A stretch of DNA of 10,451 nt from CAZVWW01 sp964631265 (GTDB taxonomy: Bacteria > Thermotogota > Thermotogae > MWEM01): NCBI GenBank assembly GCA_964631265.1, contig CAZVWW010000082.1, positions 1-10,451 of the forward strand, given 5' to 3'. Positions 1 to 6,598 of the stretch are shown here, piece by piece. The position numbers and the translations under genes were made by a program. Numbering within the stretch: the stretch's first letter is position 1; each line of letters opens with the position of its first letter. The notes beneath the pieces are model-generated. The model did no database searches. It saw only the letters and a program-made list of their open reading frames with translations, and was not told where the DNA came from.

Positions 1-3
1 TTA

Positions 4-12
4 TGCTAAAAT
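4..12 (+). promoter_or_regulatory. possible extended -10 of the degV gene
   Basis: TG-n-TAAAAT (TG at 4-5, TAAAAT at 7-12) resembles an extended -10 element. It would start transcription about 20-25 nt ahead of the ATG at 43. Any -35 element lies outside the window, so this is only a candidate. Confidence 0.35.
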
Positions 13-42
13 AAGAGTATCAAAGGAAATTTGGAGGTTCAT

Positions 43-915
43 ATGATAGGAATAATAACGGATTCAGCGAGTGACACCCCAAAGGAGATCATCCAAAAAG
101 AGGATATCGAAGTCGTTCCGTTAAGTGTCATCCTGGGTGAGACCGCTTATAAGGATGATTATGAGATCCATGAAGAGGAATGCTTAAAATATATGGAACA
201 CGATTTCGCAAAGACAACCGGAACGCCATATGTTGATGTGAAAGCAGGATTGCGCAATCTTATTAATAAGGGGTATGATGAGATCATCGCCATCAATGTC
301 TCTTCAAACATCAGTAATACCACAAGTGTCTTTCAAATGGTTGCCAAGGAAATCATGGAGCAGGAGAGCAATATATCCATAGCTGTCTTTGACACACTGA
401 ACATCTCAATCGGGTCCGGCTTGCTCGTTCAGAAGGCTGTTGAATTGAGAAATCAGAAAATGGCCTATAACGATATTATAGTTGAACTAAAAAAATACGT
501 TCCTCAGGATTTGAAGGTGTACTATGTCATTCCCACGTTGAAGTTTTTGAAAGCCGGCGGTAGGATTGGCAAGGTAAGTGGTACGATTGGACAAGTATTG
601 AACCTTAAACCGGTTATAACGGTCGGTCAGGACGGTGTTTATCACACTGCCGCCAAGGCACGGGGAATGAAAAAGGCTGTGGGAAAGATGGAGCAGATTA
701 TGCTGGATATCATCAAAGACAGAGAAGTCGAGGCAGCTGCCGTCTATCACAGTGGTTTTTCCTCTGAGACAACAGACTTCTGCTCAGAGATTGTCAGCAA
801 ATTGAAAGAAAACGGCATCAATAAGATATACCAGGATAAGATCGTCCCGTCTATGCTGGTCCATGTCGGACCCGGCCTTGTGGGGTTCGCTGTTCGTTTG
901 AAACCTTTACAATAA
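43..915 (+). CDS. DegV family protein (fatty-acid-binding)
   Basis: This 290-residue protein has the usual length of the DegV family. These cytoplasmic proteins bind a fatty acid between two lobes; the FakB members hand it to the FakA kinase for phospholipid synthesis. Family marks are the N-terminal TDSASD (6-11), the TGTP segment at 59-62, VSSNIS at 86-91, the FDT...GSGLLV stretch (116-129), the LKxxGGRIGKV segment (170-178), the LNLKPVI run (187-192) and HVGPG at 274-278. The start is taken at ATG 43, because GGAGG at 33-37 lies five bases before it. A TTG at 31, four codons upstream in frame, would sit on top of that ribosome-binding site. The usual glycine of the family's S-G-T/S lipid-site motif is replaced here (SSNISNTTS, 87-95). 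It stands alone on its strand and has no visible link to the sugar operon. The family call is firm; the physiological role and the bound lipid are not known from sequence. Confidence 0.93.
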   Translation: MIGIITDSASDTPKEIIQKEDIEVVPLSVILGETAYKDDYEIHEEECLKYMEHDFAKTTGTPYVDVKAGLRNLINKGYDEIIAINVSSNISNTTSVFQMVAKEIMEQESNISIAVFDTLNISIGSGLLVQKAVELRNQKMAYNDIIVELKKYVPQDLKVYYVIPTLKFLKAGGRIGKVSGTIGQVLNLKPVITVGQDGVYHTAAKARGMKKAVGKMEQIMLDIIKDREVEAAAVYHSGFSSETTDFCSEIVSKLKENGINKIYQDKIVPSMLVHVGPGLVGFAVRLKPLQ

Positions 916-945
916 AAAAAAGAGCACAGATCTCCTCTGTGCTCT
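914..945 (-). terminator. intrinsic terminator of the minus-strand gene, between convergent genes
   Basis: A perfect 10-bp stem (921-930 with 936-945, arm AGAGCACAGA) has a 5-nt loop. Read on the minus strand it is followed by eight U from the A-run at 914-921, so it is a classic terminator for the gene ending at 967. On the plus strand nothing U-rich follows the stem, so it should stop degV transcripts less well. Confidence 0.85.
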
Positions 946-966
946 AATGTTCTGGTTCATCAGGGG

Positions 967-1644
967 TTAATAGACAACATCTATGTCAGTATTGATTGTA
1001 TGCGAATTGCCACCGTATGTTCCAAAGTTACCGTTTTTCACCTGATACAGTTCTTTTCTGCTGGTGTTGACCTGCCAATAGAACCCCACCCATGAATTCT
1101 TCTTCAAGTGAAAGAGATAGGGTTTCATGTTCTTCTTAAGCCAGTCTGCCCCATAGGAAATTACGTTGTTCTGAGCCACAATCTGCAGCGTCTTGCTAGT
1201 TGGAACGTAGACCAGATAGGCATTTGTAAAACGGATAAAGAATCTCTCGGGTTGTCCGTTGCTGTTACCACCGATGACATCAAGATTGACCGGGAGTTTC
1301 TCCTGATCTCCACCATAACTGCCAAACTGACCGTTTCGTATACGATAAACTTCCCGTCTCGATGTGTTGACCTTCCAGTAGAAATTCCATTTGTGATTCT
1401 TGATATGATACAGATAGGGTTTCATCTTTTTCATGATCCAGTCTCTTCCGTAAGAGAGCACGACTCCCTCCGCAGCCACCTGCATCGACATGGATCCCGG
1501 TGTGAATACCAGATAGGCATCGTTAAATCTGACCATAAATCGATCCGGTTCACTCGTGTTGGCGAAAACGACTCCCGCTAAAATAACCACCAACCCAACC
1601 AACAGTAACATCCTTCTCTTGTTCATCATTTTTAATATTTTCAT
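967..1644 (-). CDS. secreted protein with a tandemly duplicated unknown domain
   Basis: The protein has 225 residues and belongs to no family I recognise. Residues 1-28 form a signal peptide: basic start, hydrophobic core at 12-27, likely signal peptidase I cut after VFA (28). The rest is two copies of one domain, residues 34-124 and 133-224, in register with a 99-residue period. Shared positions include RF at the start, AYLV, SYGxDW, MKPYL, FYWxVNTSR, NGxFGxYGG and a closing L/IDV. Copy two has one extra residue near 186. There are no cysteines in the mature part; it is rich in aromatic and basic residues and asparagine. The start is set by GGAGGTGA (1651-1658) six bases before ATG 1644. The promoter is lost in the N gap. 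It is divergent from the sugar operon and convergent with degV. Secretion is well supported; a binding or envelope role is only a guess. Confidence 0.82.
   Translation of the reverse strand: MKILKMMNKRRMLLLVGLVVILAGVVFANTSEPDRFMVRFNDAYLVFTPGSMSMQVAAEGVVLSYGRDWIMKKMKPYLYHIKNHKWNFYWKVNTSRREVYRIRNGQFGSYGGDQEKLPVNLDVIGGNSNGQPERFFIRFTNAYLVYVPTSKTLQIVAQNNVISYGADWLKKNMKPYLFHLKKNSWVGFYWQVNTSRKELYQVKNGNFGTYGGNSHTINTDIDVVY
973..1248 (-). repeat. second copy of the ~92-residue domain (residues 133-224)
   Basis: This copy aligns with residues 34-124 of the same protein almost without gaps. Similarity reaches the DNA: the 14-mer AGATAGGGTTTCAT occurs at 1115-1128 and 1412-1425, and ACCAGATAGGCAT at 1211-1223 and 1508-1520. 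Both pairs are exactly 297 bases (99 codons) apart. Confidence 0.85.
1273..1545 (-). repeat. first copy of the ~92-residue domain (residues 34-124)
   Basis: This is the partner of the copy at 973-1248. It carries the same order of motifs (AYLV, SYGRDW, MKPYL, FYWKVNTSR, NGQFGSYGG). An eight-residue linker (125-132, rich in G and N) joins the copies. Confidence 0.85.
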
Positions 1645-1683
1645 TTTATTTCACCTCCAAAACACTCTACCTGTCGAGAGAGT

Positions 1684-1783
1684 NNNNNNNNNNNNNNNNN
1701 NNNNNNNNNNNNNNNNNNNNNNNNNNNNNNNNNNNNNNNNNNNNNNNNNNNNNNNNNNNNNNNNNNNNNNNNNNNNNNNNNNN
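1684..1783. other. assembly gap of 100 N
   Basis: Exactly 100 consecutive N, the conventional length for a scaffold gap of unknown size. It removes the promoter of the minus-strand secreted protein and an unknown amount of the region upstream of the sugar operon. A whole gene could be missing here. Confidence 0.97.
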
Positions 1784-1840
1784 ATTCTTTAAAAATTGTG
1801 AAAAAGACTGAAAATTCTTCATTTCTTTTCATTCCATTAG

Positions 1841-1856
1841 ATGAAAACGTTTTCAT
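1841..1856. promoter_or_regulatory. LacI-family operator, perfect 16-bp palindrome
   Basis: ATGAAAACGTTTTCAT is a perfect palindrome with a central CG, the form bound by LacI/CcpA-type regulators and a good fit to the cre consensus. It lies 15 bp upstream of the predicted -35 box of the operon, which encodes a LacI-type protein. The half-site TTTTCATT recurs at 1826-1833, and its complement AATGAAAA lies at 1908-1915 over the predicted transcription start. Binding by the local regulator is inferred. Confidence 0.75.
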
Positions 1857-1871
1857 TGGATTTAATCGGGT

Positions 1872-1900
1872 TTGACTGTATCTATATTAAATGATAGGAT
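1872..1900 (+). promoter_or_regulatory. sigma-70 promoter of the sugar operon
   Basis: TTGACT (-35, 1872-1877) and TAGGAT (-10, 1895-1900) are separated by an ideal 17 bp. The start would fall near 1907, leaving a leader of about 50 nt before the phosphorylase. The operator lies just upstream of the -35 box. Confidence 0.65.
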
Positions 1901-1944
1901 CATTGTGAATGAAAAGGATTACATTCTCAGAATCCCCATAATAT

Positions 1945-1950
1945 AAAGGA
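1945..1950 (+). promoter_or_regulatory. ribosome-binding site that decides the phosphorylase start
   Basis: AAAGGA sits eight bases before the ATG at 1959. It overlaps the upstream in-frame ATG at 1950, which therefore cannot use it. The ATG at 1965 would be spaced 14 bases from it. This favours 1959 as the start. Confidence 0.6.
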
Positions 1951-1958
1951 TGTGCATT

Positions 1959-4265
1959 ATGTTTATGGAAAACTGGATCATATCATCCCGGGAGTATTCA
2001 ACACAATCTCAACTTGCCAATGAAACGAAATTCACCACCGCCAATGGTTTTTTTGGATTACGGGGAACCATCGGCTTTAATCCTAGCAAGAATGGGGGAA
2101 CCTATATTGCCGGCTGCTACAACAAGGCACATTTAACGATACCGGAGTTGGTCAATATCCCCGACCCGCTCGCTGTTGACGTTTTTATTCAGAATCAGAA
2201 CGGGTTTGAGAGACTTGAACTGACAGAGAGCAATTTTTCAGACTTTTCGGAATCGTTTGACCTTAGAAAAGGAATTTTTACATATCAGTTTAACGTGAAG
2301 ACCAAATCGGGCTTCACTTTTTCAATATCTCAAGAACGCTTTGTCAGCTGGAAGAATAAGCACCGCTGGGGCAGCCGGTACACATTGCAATCACCGGATT
2401 ATAACGGAAAGGTTTTTCTGCTCAACTCAATCAATACCGCTGTCATTAATAATGCTGAAGATCCTGTCAATCGGACAAGCCATTTCAGACATCATCGAAC
2501 CTATGATTTAAGAACGGGAATCGGCGTCTCTTCTATACTGACTGATCATTCAAGGGCTATTCATCAGTTTACCTCTATAGAAGCCAATTTCGATATGAAG
2601 CGGGTCAATTACAGAGTTGAGCATTCAAGGCCTGTTGAATTGTATGAGTTCTTTATGAAAGATTCAGTGCCGATGGTATTTTGCAAAACGGGTGTCATCT
2701 TTTTTGATTTTGAAGATGAGAAAGGTCACACACAGCTTTTTAACGCCAAAAAGAACTTTGAAGAGTATCGGAAAATCGGATACGAGGAAGAGAAAGGTGC
2801 TCACATTGAAGCCGTTCAGAAAAACTGGGAAATCACCGATATCCGGATCAAAGGTAACAATCGTGTACAAAAGGCGCTTCGATGGTGTATTTTTCAACTT
2901 AATGCCACAGCCTTCATGTTAGAAAGCAATGCATCGATCGGGGCCAAGGGATTACATGGCGAGGGGTATAAAGGTCATATTTTCTGGGACACAGAGATAT
3001 TCATGTTCCCCTTCTTTCTCTACACCAATCCTCAAATCGCCAAAAAACTGCTGCTTTACCGTTATCAAACATTAAGAGGCGCAAAGGAGAATGCCCTTTT
3101 ATCCGGTTACAACGGGGCAAGATTCGCATGGGAATCGGCAGAAACCGGTCACGAAACGACACCAAAATGGGGGGAGAATTATAAAGGGGAGAAGGTCAGG
3201 ATCTGGACGGGGGATATTGAGTATCATATCAGTGCTGATGTCGCCATTTCGATCTATCATTATTACCGCGCTACTCTTGATCAATCATTTATGGATCATT
3301 ACGGTCTTGAGATTTTGATGGAAACGGCAAAATTCTGGGAATCAAGAGTGGAATACAACGCCGGGAAAGAGCGATATGAGATAAAAGATGTGATCGGACC
3401 GGATGAATTTCATGAGCACGTCGATAACAACGTCTATACCAATTATCTTGCCCGTTGGAATCTCCAGTACTCGGCTTTTGTTCTTGAAAGTTACAGAAGA
3501 GAGAATCCTGAATGCCTAAACGAAATCATTGAAAAAATCAGCCTTGAGAAAGGGAGTGCCGGTAGATGGAAAGCCATTGCGGAAAAGATCTTTATTCCGA
3601 CAGACCCAAACAGCAATGTTATCGAGCAGTTTGAAGGCTATTTTAGATTAAAGGAATATCGGATTTCAGAATACGATGATAATGGTATGCCCAAATGGCC
3701 AAAAGGACTCGATCTGGGAAGACTGAACGATACGTCTCTCATCAAACAGCCTGATGTCCTGATGTTAATGTATCTGATGCCCGAAACATTCAGTTTTGAA
3801 CAACAAAAGGAAAACTATTCCTTCTATGAGAGCAGAACGATGCATAAATCATCATTAAGTCCCGGCATCCATGCCCTTTTGGGGATTAGTGTTCATCAAT
3901 ACGAACATGCCTATGATTATTTCAAAAAGACTCTGTTTACCGATCTTTCAGATAATCAGAGGAACACATTTCTCGGTTTACACGCCGCCGCAACCGGCGG
4001 GGCATGGTTGAGTGCTGTTATGGGGTTCGGCAGATTCTTCGTTGATGAGACAGATACGGTTAATTTCGATCCGTGGATTCCGGATGAATGGGAATCTTTA
4101 TCTTATTCTCTTATATGGAGAGGACAGAAAATCAACGTCAAAACCACCCGGGACAAGTTGATCATTCACTCCACCGCGCGTTTTCTTTTCAAGTACCGTG
4201 ACAAAACATATGAAACTGATGGCACACATGAAAGGGTGGTTGATTTAACTGAAGACAAACATTAA
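1959..4265 (+). CDS. GH65 disaccharide phosphorylase, kojibiose-phosphorylase type
   Basis: This cytoplasmic enzyme would split an alpha-glucoside with phosphate, inverting the anomer to give beta-glucose 1-phosphate. From ATG 1959 it has 768 residues, normal for the family: an N-terminal beta-sandwich (about 1-270), a linker, an (alpha/alpha)6 barrel (about 300-690) and a small C-terminal beta domain. Marks are GEGYKGHIFWDTE (335-347), FAWESAETG (389-397), RIWTGDIEYH (414-423), the GPDEFHEH motif at 480-487 with general acid E483, and GLHAAATGGAW (673-683) near the phosphate site. W391, E392 and T417 match in type and number the residues I recall as recognising kojibiose in the Caldicellulosiruptor enzyme. 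Maltose phosphorylases differ at the WE pair. Nigerose, trehalose or glucosylglycerol remain possible substrates. It is first gene of the operon and its end overlaps the regulator by 17 nt. Family is certain; substrate is a moderate inference. Confidence 0.93.
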   Translation: MFMENWIISSREYSTQSQLANETKFTTANGFFGLRGTIGFNPSKNGGTYIAGCYNKAHLTIPELVNIPDPLAVDVFIQNQNGFERLELTESNFSDFSESFDLRKGIFTYQFNVKTKSGFTFSISQERFVSWKNKHRWGSRYTLQSPDYNGKVFLLNSINTAVINNAEDPVNRTSHFRHHRTYDLRTGIGVSSILTDHSRAIHQFTSIEANFDMKRVNYRVEHSRPVELYEFFMKDSVPMVFCKTGVIFFDFEDEKGHTQLFNAKKNFEEYRKIGYEEEKGAHIEAVQKNWEITDIRIKGNNRVQKALRWCIFQLNATAFMLESNASIGAKGLHGEGYKGHIFWDTEIFMFPFFLYTNPQIAKKLLLYRYQTLRGAKENALLSGYNGARFAWESAETGHETTPKWGENYKGEKVRIWTGDIEYHISADVAISIYHYYRATLDQSFMDHYGLEILMETAKFWESRVEYNAGKERYEIKDVIGPDEFHEHVDNNVYTNYLARWNLQYSAFVLESYRRENPECLNEIIEKISLEKGSAGRWKAIAEKIFIPTDPNSNVIEQFEGYFRLKEYRISEYDDNGMPKWPKGLDLGRLNDTSLIKQPDVLMLMYLMPETFSFEQQKENYSFYESRTMHKSSLSPGIHALLGISVHQYEHAYDYFKKTLFTDLSDNQRNTFLGLHAAATGGAWLSAVMGFGRFFVDETDTVNFDPWIPDEWESLSYSLIWRGQKINVKTTRDKLIIHSTARFLFKYRDKTYETDGTHERVVDLTEDKH
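4233..4239 (+). promoter_or_regulatory. probable ribosome-binding site for the LacI-type regulator
   Basis: AGGGTGG inside the end of the phosphorylase gene lies nine bases before the proposed CTG start at 4249. It is an imperfect Shine-Dalgarno match but is correctly placed. Translation arriving from the upstream gene could help through coupling. Confidence 0.45.
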
Positions 4266-5274
4266 AGAAATCGCCAAACTTGCAAAGGTTTCAACGACGA
4301 CCGTATCCAGGTATTTCAACCATCCGGAGAAACTCTCTGAGAAAACGAAAGAGAGGATTAAAAAGATCATCGTTAAATACGGATTCTTGCCAAATGAAAT
4401 GGCACGCGGTCTGAGGAGCCACCGTAAGAATCTCGTTGCGTTAATCGAGAAGCACAAACAGGATACTTTTATGACCTTTCCCTATTTTTCGATCTTTTCA
4501 AGCCATGTTATTACCACGTTGATTGAAGAGGGAATATATGTCATCACTACATTTGAGGAGTCAAAAAACAAGCCACACATCACTTACAGATCCTTCGTAC
4601 AGAAGAACCTTGTAGACGGATTTATCGTAATGGGAATGGAGGAAGACGACAAGCGGTTGAAGTTTCTGCTTGATAACAACGAGTCTTTCGTCACAGTGGG
4701 ACGAAACTCTCTTCAGGACAGTTACACCTGGGTTGATTGTGACAATGTTCGGGGAGGATATTTAGCCGGTAAGCATCTGATTGACATTGGTTGCCGAAGA
4801 GTTCTTTTGCTCAACGGTTTTAAACGGAGTGTCGATTCAATTTCCAGATATGACGGTTTCAAAATGGCCTTCCTTGAAAACAATCTCCCCTTTGACGAAT
4901 CGCTTGTTGTCTATGGGGATTACACAGGCCTGGTCATTGAACATCCCAATACAAACTTTGCCGGATATGATTCCTTAAAGGAAATATTGAGAAAGAAGAA
5001 GATCGATGGTGTTTTTGCAACCTCGGATGTTTCTGCCATTGGCTGCCTGAAACTGCTGAAATTCTTAAAAATGGATATCCCGGTTGTGGGGTTTGATGAC
5101 GTTCCCCTTGCCAGGATCTTTGAACCTCAGTTAACAACCATCAGACAACCCATCAAGAAGATTGCCGAAAGTGTTGCCAAAAAGATGATTGCCCAGATCA
5201 AGGGGGAAGGTATGACTTCGGAAATGTTTTCTGTTGAATTGATTGAACGAGAATCAACATTGAAATTCAAATAA
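4249..5274 (+). CDS. LacI-family transcriptional regulator, probable CTG start
   Basis: From CTG 4249 this is a 341-residue repressor of normal LacI length. Residues 4-23 form the helix-turn-helix (NIKEIAKLAKVSTTTVSRYF) with recognition residues around S15-T18. The hinge helix follows at about 49-59 with the groove-inserting leucine L55. Residues 60-341 are a periplasmic-binding-protein-like sensor domain with VGFDDVP (280-286) and LTTIRQP (295-301). There is no ATG, GTG or TTG in frame before 4387. Starting at that TTG would delete 46 residues, including the whole DNA-binding motif. A stop (TAA 4246-4248) directly precedes the CTG, so the gene must begin at CTG 4249 or at a rarer ATT (4261). 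LKTNIKEIA fits the usual MKTNIKEIA-like beginning. It likely binds the palindrome at 1841-1856 and responds to the transported sugar. A sequencing error at the start codon is the alternative. Confidence 0.9.
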   Translation: MKTNIKEIAKLAKVSTTTVSRYFNHPEKLSEKTKERIKKIIVKYGFLPNEMARGLRSHRKNLVALIEKHKQDTFMTFPYFSIFSSHVITTLIEEGIYVITTFEESKNKPHITYRSFVQKNLVDGFIVMGMEEDDKRLKFLLDNNESFVTVGRNSLQDSYTWVDCDNVRGGYLAGKHLIDIGCRRVLLLNGFKRSVDSISRYDGFKMAFLENNLPFDESLVVYGDYTGLVIEHPNTNFAGYDSLKEILRKKKIDGVFATSDVSAIGCLKLLKFLKMDIPVVGFDDVPLARIFEPQLTTIRQPIKKIAESVAKKMIAQIKGEGMTSEMFSVELIERESTLKFK

Positions 5275-5290
5275 ATAGACCACAAACTTA

Positions 5291-5305
5291 GGGTATAGAT
5301 TACCC
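5291..5305 (+). other. small hairpin ahead of the binding-protein gene
   Basis: GGGTA (5291-5295) and TACCC (5301-5305) can pair around a 5-nt loop, ending three bases before the Shine-Dalgarno region of the next gene. It has no U-tract, so it is not a terminator. It might stabilise a processed transcript end, but the stem is short. Confidence 0.3.
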
Positions 5306-5323
5306 GGAAAGGAAGGAAAGATT

Positions 5324-6535
5324 ATGAAAAAAGTTGTTTTGTTGGCATTACTTATTGTTTTAGTTGTATCGGTATCGCTTTCCGCAGTAACAGTCAGCGT
5401 AAGCGGTTGGGGAAACCCGACAGAGGAGGCGGCTCTTCAAGAAATGATGAAGGTATTCAACGAGAGCCAGGATGAAATAGAAGCGGTTTGGGAGCCGATC
5501 CCGGATTTCAACAAACAGTTGAAGACGATGTTGTCTGCCGGAACAGCTCCGGACATCTTTTTTGTTGATGTTGCCTGGCTTGATGAGTTTGCAGGCAAGA
5601 ACACCCTTCTTCCGCTTGACCTGTACGTCAGGAAGGAGAACTACAACCTGGATGCCTTTTACAAACCGCTGATTGATGCATTCCGTTACAACGACAGATT
5701 GTACGGACTGCCAAAAGATTTTTCTACTCTTGCACTCTATTATAACAGAGAAATCTTTGATGAGTATGGGATTGACTATCCGGATAACTCCACCACATGG
5801 GAAGAATTTTTGACGATCTGTACGACATTCAAGGAAAAGGGATTAGAGACGCCACTGGTCCTTTCAGCTGATCTCAACAGAGTTCTTCCGTTCGTATTGA
5901 GTAACGGGGGAAGGCTTGTCAAGGAGGATCTTGATACAGCTCTTACGGAAACACAGGCAAAAGAGGCTATACGATTCTATTGCGATCTTGTAAGAAAGCA
6001 TGAAGTGGCACAGGAACCGCTGAATCTCGGTGCGGACTGGATAGGAGACGCTTTTGGTAAGGAGAAAGTGGCACTCGCCATGTCTGGCCCCTGGACATTG
6101 GGCTTTATAAGAGATCAATATCCAAACGTAGCTGAGAAAACCGGTATCGTTGAAATGCCCTTTAAGCAGGAAAGATCCACAATGATATACACGGTATCGT
6201 GGTCGATTAACAGAAATACAAGCCATAAGGATGAGGCGTGGAAATTGCTGAAATTCCTGTCGAATGAGGGACAACAGATCTTTGTAGACAGAACCGGTGT
6301 TCTGGCATCAAGAAAAACAATTGCTGAAAAGGACACAGATGCGTTGAAAGAACCCTTCTACAATGGAGCAGAATATGGCACAGCTTGGCGGGTACCAACA
6401 CCTTCCGGGAATTTCCAGGAAGCCAATGACCAAATCAACAGCCGACTTAAGGATCTCTTCTATGGCAGAATCACCTATGAAGAAGCCTTCGAGCAAATCG
6501 AGAATAATTACATGAACTGGGTGGAAGTTGAATAA
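5324..6535 (+). CDS. ABC sugar transporter substrate-binding protein
   Basis: This is a 403-residue extracytoplasmic solute-binding protein of the MalE-like class (SBP family 1). It would capture the sugar in the periplasm and deliver it to the two permeases downstream. Residues 1-21 are a signal peptide cut after SLSA. There is no lipobox cysteine, so the protein is soluble rather than a lipoprotein, as expected for a diderm. Family segments are AGTAPDIFFVDVAWLDEFA (72-90), LALYYNREIFDEYGI (136-150), the GPW turn (255-257) and WSINRNTSHKDEAWKLLKFL (293-312). Aromatic residues such as W29, W85, W257 and W355 could stack on sugar rings. The ATG has a strong AAGGAAGG site (5309-5316) seven bases ahead. 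It follows the regulator by 49 bp, and an intrinsic terminator directly after it would let it be made in excess over the permeases. Sugar specificity cannot be read directly. Confidence 0.95.
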   Translation: MKKVVLLALLIVLVVSVSLSAVTVSVSGWGNPTEEAALQEMMKVFNESQDEIEAVWEPIPDFNKQLKTMLSAGTAPDIFFVDVAWLDEFAGKNTLLPLDLYVRKENYNLDAFYKPLIDAFRYNDRLYGLPKDFSTLALYYNREIFDEYGIDYPDNSTTWEEFLTICTTFKEKGLETPLVLSADLNRVLPFVLSNGGRLVKEDLDTALTETQAKEAIRFYCDLVRKHEVAQEPLNLGADWIGDAFGKEKVALAMSGPWTLGFIRDQYPNVAEKTGIVEMPFKQERSTMIYTVSWSINRNTSHKDEAWKLLKFLSNEGQQIFVDRTGVLASRKTIAEKDTDALKEPFYNGAEYGTAWRVPTPSGNFQEANDQINSRLKDLFYGRITYEEAFEQIENNYMNWVEVE

Positions 6536-6545
6536 AAATACCCCT

Positions 6546-6579
6546 AACCCGGACGGGACGATTCCCGCCCGGGTTTTTT
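6546..6579 (+). terminator. intrinsic terminator inside the operon
   Basis: A GC-rich 13-bp stem (6546-6558 with 6563-6575, one A-C mismatch) with a CGAT loop runs straight into six T (6574-6579). By form it is a strong terminator. It lies 10 bp after the binding-protein stop and 19 bp before the permease start, so read-through would set the lower level of permease mRNA. Confidence 0.9.
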
Positions 6580-6598
6580 ATAAAGGTGGGTCAATAAG

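Noticed and set aside
1108..1581. 157-residue plus-strand frame opposite the secreted protein
   Set aside because: It is the antisense shadow of the two-domain protein, which has a signal peptide, a perfect ribosome-binding site and conserved duplicated motifs.
4387..5274. LacI-type protein starting at TTG 4387
   Set aside because: It would remove the helix-turn-helix, whose codons are intact and in frame directly upstream to CTG 4249.
5864..6274. 136-residue minus-strand frame inside the binding-protein gene
   Set aside because: It has no ribosome-binding site and no domain character, and lies fully within a clear SBP gene on the other strand.
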